From: Carnegiea gigantea
Taxonomy: Eukaryota > Streptophyta > Magnoliopsida > Caryophyllales > Cactaceae
Length of the DNA: 64,000 nucleotides
Reading direction: 5' to 3'
Assembly (NCBI GenBank): GCA_029747015.1
Contig: JAKOGI010000005.1
Location: 2,092,191 to 2,156,190, forward strand
The position numbers were made by a program, and so were the translations under genes. This document shows, one piece after another, positions 51,180 through 61,700 of the stretch (position 1 is the stretch's first letter; each line of letters begins with the position of its first letter). The notes under the pieces were generated by a model. It did not search any database and was not told the DNA's origin. It was given only the letters and a program-made list of their open reading frames with translations.

Positions 51180-51772
51180 TGTTGGAAAAATTAAGGAATC
51201 AGTCTAGGATCACTTCGAGACTTCTAGACAGGTGGTGTACTCTTTTCCTAAAGACTCTAATTACCGCTAATTGTGCAATAGGGTTTAGCGATTAGATCTT
51301 TAGGATGCAAAGAACTCTCCCTGTCTGCGTGTTGCACACACGAAAACAGGCCTTAGAAGCCTTAGGATGTAACAGAAATTCAGAGGGAAGGTTGCTTGAA
51401 ATAATTTTGGATAGATCAAATCACACTAATCATCCTCTATTTATAGAGAATATGGTGTGGTTTCAAGAGACATGCACCTTTTTCATGAGCTGAAATCTCA
51501 TCCATTGATTTTAATCTCAATGGTAATAATTGAAGAGATACTTATGAATTAGTTAGTTAATTAACTAATTACATCTCTTCAATAGCAAATAATATTAATT
51601 ACTATTTATATTTAATTGCAAAAAATATTATTTATTAGATGTCTTTTGTGAAAAGTTACTATTTACATTGGCATCCTTTGGAGCATTTAATTAATGCCAA
51701 TTAATAATAATAATAATAATAATAAATTCATGTCTCTTATAAATTTTCATTTTTATGAAAATTACTCCAACA
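51180..51772 (-). repeat. copia 3' LTR (593 bp)
   Basis: On the plus strand it starts tgttggaaaaatt and ends attactccaaca; the element is read on the minus strand, so this is the downstream LTR. It matches 60471-61082 with scattered substitutions and a shorter (TAA)n run near 51701-51724. Directly beside it, at 51773-51790, the minus strand has the G-rich run ggtgggggca expected of a polypurine tract. Confidence 0.92.
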
Positions 51773-52626
51773 TGCCCCCACCATTTCCATAATAAATGGT
51801 GCAACGAATTTTCAGAGGTCTTTATGCATAAATGAAGATGTCTTGCGATTGAACCTCCACCTTAGTGACTTATCCATCAAATATTGAGGTTTATATGGTA
51901 GATTATGCTTTAAACCAGTAAACCTCTCTGAATACTTGCATCCAAGTCACACACAAGACTTCCGTCCCAAAATCACCTAGTAATCTTGGTACTTTTAAAC
52001 GGCCATGTATCCTGTATCCATCCATGAGCATATCGGACCCAAGCCCATTAGACTCCGCTAAGCCGACCTTGCTTAAATGCTCATATAGGTGAACCTTTAC
52101 AATATCCCATAAATATTATGACATGAAAACTTCTGAATTAGAGAAATAAGATTTCATTTTCATTAACTTGATAAATACTTATGTTAAGCCAAAAATCATG
52201 CATTCTTTTAATAATTATTTCGATTATATTATATATTTTATTTCGTCTAATTTACTTTAATTTATATATTTTTCAGGTTAGGCATTGTTTTAATAAAGAG
52301 GAGAAGACGAGTAATTGAGGCTTAGGTTTTACATACTTGGGCAGAAGACGGTCCAAATAAGGATAATTATGAAGATATTATCTGGGTTAGGATTTCAAGA
52401 GTTGGAGAAGAGCTAGAAGTCTTGAGGGAAAAGAAGTTTGAGGAAGAAAGGAAGAAGGAAACCCTAATTACTAACCCTAATCACACCCCTCCTTTCTTCC
52501 CTATATATATCATCATCACCATCACCATAAGAATCATCTATCACCACGCAATCAGTTATACACGCCTGCCTCACCACCCACGCACCCATCCTCCGCTCAA
52601 AAGTATATCTTTTATCATTATTTCAT

Positions 52627-54574
52627 GTAGTAGCAAATGTTCTTTGCTAAACTCCTTAATGGGGAAGGGGTGGGAGATGACTGTAGTAGGGGCGGAGAGT
52701 GTAGTGATGGGCGTTTCGACCAGCGAGCGTGCGACCTTATAACAAAGGATGAGATTAGGGAGGCCTTGAAGAAGATGGCGAATGGGAAGACAGTGGGCCC
52801 GGACCAGATACAAGTGAAAGTTTGGAAGTATATGGGGAAAGTCGGTCTAGAGTGGCTAACGGAGTTTTTCAATGTTATTTTCAGGACCGCTAAGATGCCC
52901 AGAGAGTGGAGGGCCAGCACAGTCATCCCACTGTACAAAAATAAAGGGGATATTCAAGATTGTAATAACTTTAGGGGTATCAAACTACTTAGCTATACTA
53001 TGAAGCTATGAGAGAGGGTAATTGAGAGAAGGTTACGAGCGGATGTAGAGATTTCAGAGAACCAATTTGTTTTCATGCCAGGCAGGTCGACCACAGAGGC
53101 GATTTACCTCCTCAGAAGGCTCATGGGCTTGTACAGAGACAGAAAGGTGGATCTCCATATGGTGTTCATTAACCTGAAGAAAGTGTATGATAGAGTCCTG
53201 AGGGACATATTGTGGAGATGTTTGGAAGAGAAAAGGGTGTTGCCTGCGTACATACGTGTTATCAAGGATATGTACGAGGAAGGGCAGGCGAGTGTCAGGA
53301 CACCGGGAGGGGTCTCCAATGACTTCGCTGTTAGTACGGGCCTGCATCAGGGCTCCGCCTTAAGCTCGTTTCTTTTCACCTTAATTTTGGATGAGCTTAC
53401 TAGAGGGATTCAGGACGAGGTACCTTGGTGTATGCTATTTGCAGATGACATCGTTCTTATCAATGTGATCAGGCAAGTGGTGAATGACAGGGTGGAGAGG
53501 TGGAGGCATACGCTGGAAGCTAGAGGTTTTCGGTTAAGTAGATCGAAAATGAAATACCTCCATTATTGTTTCAGTGGAAGGATAGAAAACGGGGGAGAAA
53601 TCACATTGGATGGGAGGGCGATACCAAAGGTAGCTAAGTTTAAGTATCTGGGTTCGATCATCCAGTAGAATAGGGACATTGACGAGGATATTAACTAGCG
53701 AATAAGAGTGGGCTGACAAAAATGGAAGTCAGCCTCAGGGGTGCTGTGTGACAAGAGGGTGCCCTTAGGATTGAAAGGCAAAGTCTATCGGATGGTAATT
53801 AAACCGACTGTTCTCTATGGATCGGAATGTTGGCCTCTAAAAAAGACGCAGGCCCAAAGGTTGATGGTAGCGGAGATGAGAATGATCAGGTGGATGTGTG
53901 GTTTTACGAGATTGGACAGAATTAGGAATGGAGTAATCAGGGACTTAGCTAAAGTGGCCCCCATAGAGGAGAAGATGAGGGAATCGAGGCTCAAATGATT
54001 CGGTCACGTGAAGATGAGAAGTGTGGTCGCCCCAGTGCAGAGGTGAGAGATGATCGACGCCCCCGGTGGTAAGAGAGGGAGGGGTAGACCGAAGAAGAGC
54101 TTAGACGAAGTGGTTAGAGAGGACCTGAAAACTATCGGTCTGACGGAGGACATAGCTCAGGCTAGGAGGCTGTGGCGGAATAGGATTAGAGTCTCAGATC
54201 GTAGGGGATCGACCCCGTAGGTGGCAGTAGCTTCAGTGGCTGGGTGTGGGTAGGGTTTTGGCGTGCCTTTTTGCACGATGTGCTTTTCTGGGAAGTGACG
54301 GCATCGGCGTCTCTTGGATTGTTGAGGTATGTCTCCGCCTCCTGTTTATTTGTTCTTTGTTCCTGCAACTTCAGCTTCTTTGGAACCTTTTCGCCTCGGT
54401 AAATGATTTGTAATCGTTTCTCTATAAAACTTTTTCAAAAAACTGTTTTTGTGGGTCTTTTGGAATCAGCCTCTCTATGGGTAAGAATACCGGTAGAGGT
54501 AAGGTTACCTACAGCTGGATCTCCCCAGACCCCGCGAAAGCGGGACCCACACTGGGAGTTGTTGTTGTTGTTGT
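52627..54574 (+). mobile_element. RTE-type LINE copy 2, 5'-truncated
   Basis: A non-LTR element of the same family as the LINE at 14514-21277. It starts within the endonuclease-RT linker and ends in a (TTG)n tail at 54558-54573. attatttcat flanks both ends (52617-52626 and 54575-54584), a 10-base target duplication. It shows the intact 3' junction that the solo LTR interrupts in LINE copy 1. RT frames are broken by stops, so it is inactive. Confidence 0.9.
52637..54230 (+). pseudogene. LINE copy 2 reverse transcriptase, broken
   Basis: Pieces in order: an N-terminal RT part (52637-53011) with KKMANGKTVGPDQIQVKVWK and FRGIKLLSYTMKL; the RT core (53075-53668) with HMVFINLKKVYDRV, GLHQGSALSSFLFTLILDEL and MLFADDIVLI; and a C-terminal part (53741-53998) with [18 protein letters not shown]. 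Stops separate the pieces (near 53012 and 53669). In the first catalytic motif the aspartate aligned with the FIDLEKAYD box of LINE copy 1 is asparagine. Confidence 0.88.
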
Positions 54575-56538
54575 ATTATTTCATCTATAGTTATTAGGGT
54601 TGTTATTTTATCTTGATAGTTGATCATTGAACATAATTATTATTGATAAATATTGTGATTTTATTCTTAATATGAGTGAGTAATTTTCATGTGCTAGTAT
54701 AATCTTCTTGAAGCCATGCTAAATTAATTATTTTGAAATAATTTTTATACTTTAATGCCTAGTTGATTTATATTCATGATTCTTTAGCGATTAGCGTTTA
54801 TCGTTTATGAAATTTGTGTTAAATCGATTAGAATGCATGCTAGTTGATTAAATACAATTTCGATTGATAGTTTAGAATATTATAATACGTAAAAGTTATA
54901 GTCTTTTAGGCTTAGGTATCACCCTAATTAATCATGGATGGCTCAAATCCATCTCTTTTAATTAGGTAATTGCTTTAGATCTTTGTTAAATCGATTTGCT
55001 GGTAAATTGATTACAAAGTATTAAATGATGTTTTTCTAATTCTTAATACTCTAGTTTGGTTAAATTTTTGCGCTGGTGTAAAGATTATCAAATTAGTAGG
55101 GTTTATATTATGGTTGGACCTAAGTAAACTAGAACCTAAGGAAAAATGGGGAAGAACCGCTGGTGAATGTCTTCTACAGTTTAACTCATGAATGAAATTA
55201 ATTTGTGTGTCGATGATAAATATTAATTTGCATGATGAATTGAGATTATACTAAGTATCCTTAATAAATTTGACAACTTTGATAATTATTTGTTGCTAAT
55301 AGTTAATTTGGTTTGTTTGTTAATTTTTGTTTCATTTTTTTGGTTACCATATAATTTCAATCGACCCCCCCCAAAAGTATAGTCTTTTAGAAATGTCTAG
55401 GTAATTTTAGATAGTTTAGATTTTGATTTTTGGAGTAGTTATAGTTTTAGATTGATTTATATTCAGTTTTAGTATTTAATTACTGATTTGTTAGAAATTA
55501 GAATAAAAATAGTTATTTTCATATTTCTTTGAGTTTTATTAATTCCTAGGGTTTATATAGTCTTCTAGTCTGTCATATTCAATTTCGTAATTTTTGGAAA
55601 TTATTTGATAATTTTTCAGAATTATTTTGTGAAATTGAGAAGTGCAGGTTTTTACGTTATTAATTCTGAAAATTTCAATTTTTAACTTTAATTTACGATT
55701 ATTAGGTGTTGCTAAATCCAGAAAATTGTGTCCTAAAATTAGGATAATTTTTGTGATTAATTTCGTATTTATATTAATGCAGATTATTTTATATCTAATT
55801 TTAGATTTATTATTCTGCTTGATATTTTGTGCTAATTTTCTGATCTGATTTTTCTGAAATTAATTAGATACAATTTAGAACTCATAAGCTTATAGACCTG
55901 AAGAATAATTTTTTAGGTTAGTGTTTGATATTTTTAATATTTATTTTCTGACTATTATTTGCTGTTATTGATTTTTAATTAGAATTTCAGTTACTATTCT
56001 GTTTTCATTTTTCTAAATTATTCAGGGAATCTTTTTACTGTTTTATTTTCAGAATATGATCTAGAATATTTAGGAGCATTATTGAGCAGTTTTTCAGATT
56101 TTTATTCATTAGATTTTAATTATTTTCAAATTATTAAAATTAGACTTAATAAATTGAATTAGTAAAATCATTTAGGATTAAGCTAGCCTTTTACAATAAT
56201 CTTTCCTCGTGGATCGATCTCTACTTTCCTATGCTATAAAAAGTATTTAATAACCAAAGTAGTGATTAAATTTGTAACTCTCGACCAGCTTAACAACTTA
56301 CAATTACACCCAGGCATACCCGGGGACTTATAAGAAATTTATCAAAGTGAAGTACTTATTTCTAAACATTCTAAAAGTTCTTCATGTAAGGTTCATTAAG
56401 AGCATTAGCTCACCCTCCAAAACTATATATGGGAATCGAAGCACTCCGGTCATGGATGGGAAGTGAATGAGTGTCTCAAACTATTCTCACGATGTACTTT
56501 GACTCATTGAATTTAGGACCGAATGTTTCCATCCAGTG

Positions 56539-57042
56539 TTAAGTTGAGTTTTCACCATCGAAGGTTTTGGATATGGACTTTAACCCGATCCCTCTGGCTA
56601 TTTTGATCACTAAATCTCTTGCAAGGTCTTTCGTTGATGGATCAGGCAGATTTTGTACTGAACGTACAAAATCCACAGTTATGACACTATCTTTGATAAG
56701 TTGTCTTACATAACTGTGATGTAAAACAGTATGCCTTGATTTATCATTATATACATTATTGTACGCTCTTCCCAACACAAAAGCACTGTCACAACGTAAA
56801 GAAAGAGGTGACATTGGTTTTGGCTACAAAGGAATTTCATATAGCAAATTCCTTAACCATTCGATTTCTTTACAAGCCGATGCTAGAGCAACAAATTCAG
56901 CTGACATAGTCGAATCAACTATGCAAGTTTGCTTCTTTGATCCCCAAGATACTATACCCCCACCAAGAGTGAAAATCCATCCACTTGTGGAGAAATAATC
57001 TTCACTATTTGTTATCCAATTTACATCTAAAAAACCTTCCAA
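56539..57042 (-). pseudogene. copia RNase H region
   Basis: Two overlapping minus-strand frames cover the copia RNase H: 56824-57042 with GFLDVNWITN, STSGWIFTLGGGIVSWGSKK, STMSAEFVALASACKEIEWL, then 56539-56814 with DKSRHTVLHHSYVRQLI and LPDPSTKDLARD. A stop or frameshift lies between them near 56815-56823. Confidence 0.88.
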
Positions 57043-57240
57043 AACATATGGATACCCACAATAGTGAAGTCCGTAGTTAATAGATGACTTGAGCTATTTT
57101 AATACCCTCCTTGCCGCATGCCAATGCATATGACTAAGGTTACTTGTATATCGACTTAGCTTGCCAATAGCAAAAACTATATCCGGTCTTGTGCAAGATA
57201 TTGTATACATCAAACATCCTATAACCCTAGCATATTCAAG

Positions 57241-57957
57241 TTAAGATACTGGTTTTTCAGTATTCTTTTCAAGTTTTAAACTTACATTAAAAGGTGTAGA
57301 TACAGGTTTACAATCATAATTGTTAAATCGCTTCAACACCTTTTCAATATAATGCGATTGAGACAATATCAATCCATTGTCAATCCTTGTTATCTTAATC
57401 CCTAAGATTACATTAGCTTCTCCAAAATCCTTCATATCAAAGTTTTGGGATAAAAATTCTTTGGTATTCTCTACTTGCTTAATATCTGTACCAAAAATCA
57501 ACATATCATCTTCATATAAGCAGATGATAACTCCTTTATCATGAGTAAACTTGGTGCAAACACACTTGTCAGCATCATCTATATGAAAACCATTTTTCAA
57601 CACAACCTCATCAAACTTTTGATGCCATTGTTTAGGGACTTTCTTAAGTCCATACAAGGACTTAACTAATTTACATACCTTGTGCTCTTGATTGGGCACA
57701 ACGAACTCCTTGGGTTGTCTCATATAAACCTCTTCATTTAGATCACCATTTAAAAATGCTGTCTTGACATTCATTTAGTGAATTACTAGATTATGTATAG
57801 ATGCTAATGCTAGCAATAATCTAATAGTAGATGTTCTAGCAACCGGGGCATATGTATCAAAATAATCCATGCCTTCCTTTTGGGTATTCCCTTTAGCTAC
57901 CAACCTAGCCTTAAACTTAAGAATCGAACCATCAAGGTTCTTCTTTGTTTTAAACAC
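57241..57957 (-). pseudogene. copia reverse transcriptase region, broken
   Basis: 57775-57957 carries the RT start ([37 protein letters not shown]). It ends in a stop directly before 57774-57241, which carries VKTAFLNGDLNEEVYM, SLYGLKKVPKQWHQKF, and the YxDD box as LYEDDMLIFG. In the first catalytic motif the family aspartate is replaced by asparagine. The domain is inactive on this evidence. Confidence 0.9.
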
Positions 57958-58192
57958 TCATTTACATTCAATAGGTTTACATTCCTGTGGGAGATCAACT
58001 AATTTCTAAGTGTCATTGCCCATGATTGAAGTCATTTCATCATCTATTGCTTTCTTCCCAAAAAGAAGCATTCGATGATAATATTGCCTCCTCATTTGTT
58101 AAAGGATCTGATTCTACATTAAAACAATATGGAACACTATTAGAGATTGAATCTCTAGAACCTTCAACAATGTAGACAAGAAAATCTGGCCC

Positions 58193-58420
58193 CTAATTTT
58201 TAGTCTTTCTTGCCCTTTTGCTCTTTCTAAGTTCAAGTACATCATTACCATCAACCTCTTGTTGATCTTGTACTTGACTATTATTATGTTTCATTTCTGG
58301 AACTTGAGAGACTACATCTGTCGGTCCACGAATAGATGAAAAATGAGTTTCATCAAATAATGCATCCCTAGTTTCAATGATAGTGTTAACGGAAATAAAG
58401 CCATTTGGTTCGATGACCAT
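58193..58420 (-). pseudogene. copia linker between integrase and RT
   Basis: A 75-codon minus-strand frame with GFISVNTIIETRDALFDETHF and the basic end LRKSKRARKTKN. It is the spacer usually found between integrase and RT in this group. Stops separate it from both. Confidence 0.7.
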
Positions 58421-58570
58421 GAACCTATATGTTTTACTACATAGAGCATATCCAATAAAAATGCATTCGATTCCCCTTTCACCTAATTTCTTTCTCTTAG
58501 GTTCGGGTACTCTTACTATTACCCTACAACCCTAAACTTTAAGATGACTCGAGTTGGGTTTTCTTTTATT

Positions 58571-59623
58571 TCAAAATTCATAAGGAGTGGTCTTATTCCT
58601 CTTATTTGGAACCCTATTTAGGACATAACAAGCATTTAATAATGCTTCTCTCCAAAAGCCATGTCCTAAACCCGAATTAGAAAGCATAGCATTAACTATC
58701 TCAGTTAAAACCTTATTCTTTCTTTCGGCCACACCACTTTGTTGTGGTGTATAGGGAGCCGTCACTTCATGGACAATACCGATGGTCTTAAAATATATAG
58801 GATCATAGTATTCACCACCCCGATCACTCTTTGGGCACTTAATAAATTTTTCACAATGAAATTTAACTTCATTTTTATATGTCTTAAATATGTCAAGTGC
58901 CTCATCCTTTGAACTTAGTAAATACACATAGCAAAATGTAGAATAGTCATCTATAAAAGTGATAAAATATCTTTTACCATCCATAATTAATTGCCCACTC
59001 ATTTCACATATATCGCTATCTACTAAGTCAAAGATATTTAAATTTCTTTGAATAAATGGAAAGGGTTGTCTAGTGGTCTTTGTTAACATGCAAATTTTGC
59101 ATTTATCATCACTTTTATTCACGTAAGGAATCAAGTCAAGCTTTACCATATCATTCCTTCTTCTAAAATTAACATGGCCTAATCTATTATGCCATAAAGA
59201 AAATGAATCACAAATATAAGTAGAAACATTATTCATATTATTAATGCTGAACTTGAACATTCCATCACACACATATCCCTTTCCTACAAACACCACTCCC
59301 TTAGAGATTACAACTTTATCAGCCTCAAAAACTAATTTGAACCCAAAGCGGTTCAATGAACTACCCGACACAAGATTCTTCCGGATATCCAGAACATGAT
59401 ATACATCATTCAAAGTTAAAAACTTTCCGAAAGTAGATTCTAGAATTACACTTCCCTTACCTAGGACTTGTGCTTTCGAGGAATTTTCCATATAAAGGAA
59501 AATACCATCGTCCACCACTTCATACCTCTTGAAGCATGCCTTGTCCTTGCAAATGTGTCTTGTAGCACCAGAGTCAATCCACCAAGAATTCTCATCTTGG
59601 ATCATGAAGACTTCAGAGATCAT
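58571..59623 (-). pseudogene. copia protease and integrase region
   Basis: A 350-codon frame. The aspartic protease motif is WWIDSGATRHIC (residues 14-25). The pre-integrase region has SLWHNRLGHVNF. The integrase core has a first acidic residue in LVDSDICEMSG, a second in KSDRGGEYYD and glutamate in QQSGVAERKN, the D,D,E triad, ending FWREALLNACYVLNRVP. It is the best-kept part of the element, but it is detached from gag by a stop at about 59651. Confidence 0.92.
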
Positions 59624-59650
59624 GGCTGCAAATTCTTCTTTCTTGTCGAA

Positions 59651-60453
59651 CTATTTGTGTCCAGATCTGGACTTGTTAAAGTCTTTCTTTTTCTTCTTGG
59701 GGTTAGGACAATCATGTCTCAAGTGATTTGGGCTACCACAATCCCAACAAACCTTTTTCTTTTTATTCTTCTTGTCGTGAATCTTGTTGTAATTTCTCTT
59801 GTTAGGTTGGCCAGATTCCACAACATTAACAGTACAAATAATCTTATTATCTTCTTGTTTACAGAATTCCTCTTCTATTCGAAGAGAGTTAGCCAACTTC
59901 TCATGAGAAAGGTCTTCTTCTTTATGTTTGAGGCTATATTTAAAATCTTTCCAAGAAGTAGGGAGTTTGTCAATTATACTAAATATTATTATAGTTTCAT
60001 CTATATTCATATTATGCATTTTGAAATGCCCTAAAATCCTCTCAAGTTTATTAAACTGTTCTATTATAGAACGATCTTTCCTCATTTGATAATTATTGAA
60101 TTGACTCACCAGGAATTTCTTACTAGTAACATCCTCCTTCATGTATCTTGTCTCAAAAAGATTCCACAATTCATTTGCATAGGGCACAGTTTGATATGTG
60201 TCGAATAATGAGTCACATATACTGTTGAGGATATGGCCACGACAAATGTAGTCATCGTTGTCCCACTTGTGATGTCGTCAAATTTGTTCAATACATCATC
60301 ATGTTCTTGTGGTGGGTCGGATGTGAGGACATATGCTACTTGCAAGGTGGTAAGTAGGAAATGCATCTTCTTCTGCCATCGCCTAAAATTTCCTTCATCG
60401 AATTTCTCCAACTTTACAATGATAGTGGCTAAATCTCTAAGAGAAGAAGCCAT
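59651..60453 (-). pseudogene. copia gag with CCHC zinc knuckle
   Basis: The first frame starts at ATG 60453, only 17 bases after the LTR, with LEKFDEGNFRRWQKKMHFLL, typical of the plant copia gag. It loses phase near 60190. The second frame (60187-59651) continues with ELWNLFETRYMKEDVTSKKF and ends in the zinc knuckle CWDCGSPNHLRHDC and a lysine-rich tail. There is a frameshift between the two. Confidence 0.9.
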
Positions 60454-60558
60454 GATTAGAGTCTTTAGAATGTTGGAAAAATTAAGAAAGGAATCTGTCT
60501 AGGATTACTTCAAGACTTCTAAGCAGGTAGTGTACTCTTTTTCTAAAGACTCTAATCA
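60453..60558 (-). other. 18-bp inverted repeat at the copia primer-binding position
   Basis: Plus-strand 60453-60470 (tgattagagtctttagaa), which abuts the LTR edge at 60471, is the exact complement of 60541-60558 (ttctaaagactctaatca) inside the 5' LTR; the loop is 70 bases. The position is that of a primer-binding site, but there is no TGG as a tRNA 3' end would need. Confidence 0.8.
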
Positions 60559-60995
60559 CCCCTAATTGTGCAACAAGGTTTAGTGATTATATATTTAGGA
60601 TACAAAGAAGTCTTCCTATCTACGTGCTGCACATACGAAGACAGGCCTTAGGAGCCATAGGACGTAACAGAAATTCAGAGGGAAGGTTGCTACAAATAAT
60701 TTTGGATAGATCAAATCACACCACCCATCCTCTATTTATAGAGAATATGGTGTGGTTTCAAGAGACATGCACCTTTTTCATGAGATGAAATTTCATTCAT
60801 TGATTTTAATCTCAATGGTAATAATTGAAGAGACACATATGAAATTAGTTAGTTAATTAACTAATTACATCTCTTCAATAGCAAATAATATTAATTACTA
60901 TTTATATTTAATGACAAAAAATATTATTTATTAGATGACTTTTGCCAAAAGTCACTATTTGCATTGGCATCCTTTGGAGCATTTAATTAATGCCA

Positions 60996-61034
<39 letters not shown>

Positions 61035-61082
61035 TTCATGTCTCTTATATAAATTTTCATTTTTATGAAAATTACTCCAACA
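60471..61082 (-). repeat. copia 5' LTR (612 bp)
   Basis: Plus-strand ends tgttggaaaaatt and attactccaaca; it is the upstream LTR of the minus-strand element. A TATAAATAG-like promoter box sits on the minus strand near 60731-60740, so transcription would start around 60700. A (TAA)n run at about 60999-61031 is longer than in the partner LTR. Confidence 0.92.
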
Positions 61083-61136
61083 CAAAGTAGCCATTTCTGT
61101 CCTCTGTGTCGTTTTGAGATGCCCGTAGATGTCTGA
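61083..61136 (+). pseudogene. RING-H2 paralogue, 3' fragment after copia
   Basis: Starts with the second caaag duplicate. In the phase left open at 51179 it reads SHFCPLCRFE and stops at 61134-61136. SHFCPLCR is identical to the last zinc-ligand pair of the RING gene at 48264-49055, which proves that the element split one gene. Confidence 0.92.
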
Positions 61137-61700
61137 TTAGTGATTAGGGTTCTATTGAGCCAATTTTTATTTGGTTTCTTGTTCACTAAGCTAATTTTTT
61201 CTTTAATTTCTTGTTCACGAAATTAATGTGGAGAATGATTCTTCCTTTTTAAAATTTTTCCGTTTTACACATGCTGTAGAAATTGGGCTCCTTATCTAGG
61301 GTAGATCTAATGGGCCAACAAGCCCGTGTTGAGGGGGATATCATGAAGCAAAGGTACTCTTCCCAAGGATTGGGCCGAAGTGGAAGGTGTGGGTGACGAA
61401 TAGGACCCATTGGTAAGAGGAACCCTTGATTCCTTATACTGAAAGTACCATTCTCATAACAAGGCCTTCATTTCGAGTTAGCAAATGGATCACAGCACAC
61501 TAGGAAGTAATGATTTACATAAACCATCTAGAACTATCAACAAATACAGAGTACAGAGTGTATAAGCTCCTATAAAAACATGTATCTATGAAGCTAACAA
61601 ATTTAGTACTCTACAAATAGCTATGGAAAATCATGTTGTAAATGAATAGACTAGACAAACACAGCGACACAGACACTGCAACACTTACGAGAGCAGATCG
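61137..61700. other. intergenic DNA between RING fragment and ABCA 3' end
   Basis: No gene. It should hold the former 3' region of the RING paralogue and the 3' untranslated region of the ABCA gene. Confidence 0.5.

Larger units (their letters stand above)
52169..56344. mobile_element. LTR-like element nested in copia, split by LINE copy 2
   Basis: Ends TGATAAAT (52169) and ATTTATCA (to 56344) are inverted and start/end TG..CA. Without the LINE it is about 2.2 kb, with no coding capacity. Near its right end (56205-56230) it carries cctcgtggatcgatctctac, a phrase resembling those in the LTR-like elements at 14.3 kb and 43.8 kb. A target duplication is not clear: aact precedes and aagt follows. 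Boundaries are tentative. Confidence 0.45.
51180..61082 (-). mobile_element. Ty1/copia LTR retrotransposon, inserted in the RING paralogue
   Basis: A complete but dead element of 9.9 kb including nested insertions. Order on the minus strand: 5' LTR, gag with zinc knuckle, protease, integrase, RT, RNase H, polypurine tract, 3' LTR. Integrase before RT defines copia. The 5-base duplication caaag flanks it exactly. Coding parts are broken by several stops. A 4.2 kb insertion (52169-56344) lies between RNase H and the 3' LTR. Instead of a tRNA-type primer-binding site, the bases after the 5' LTR are complementary to the LTR itself. Confidence 0.95.
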
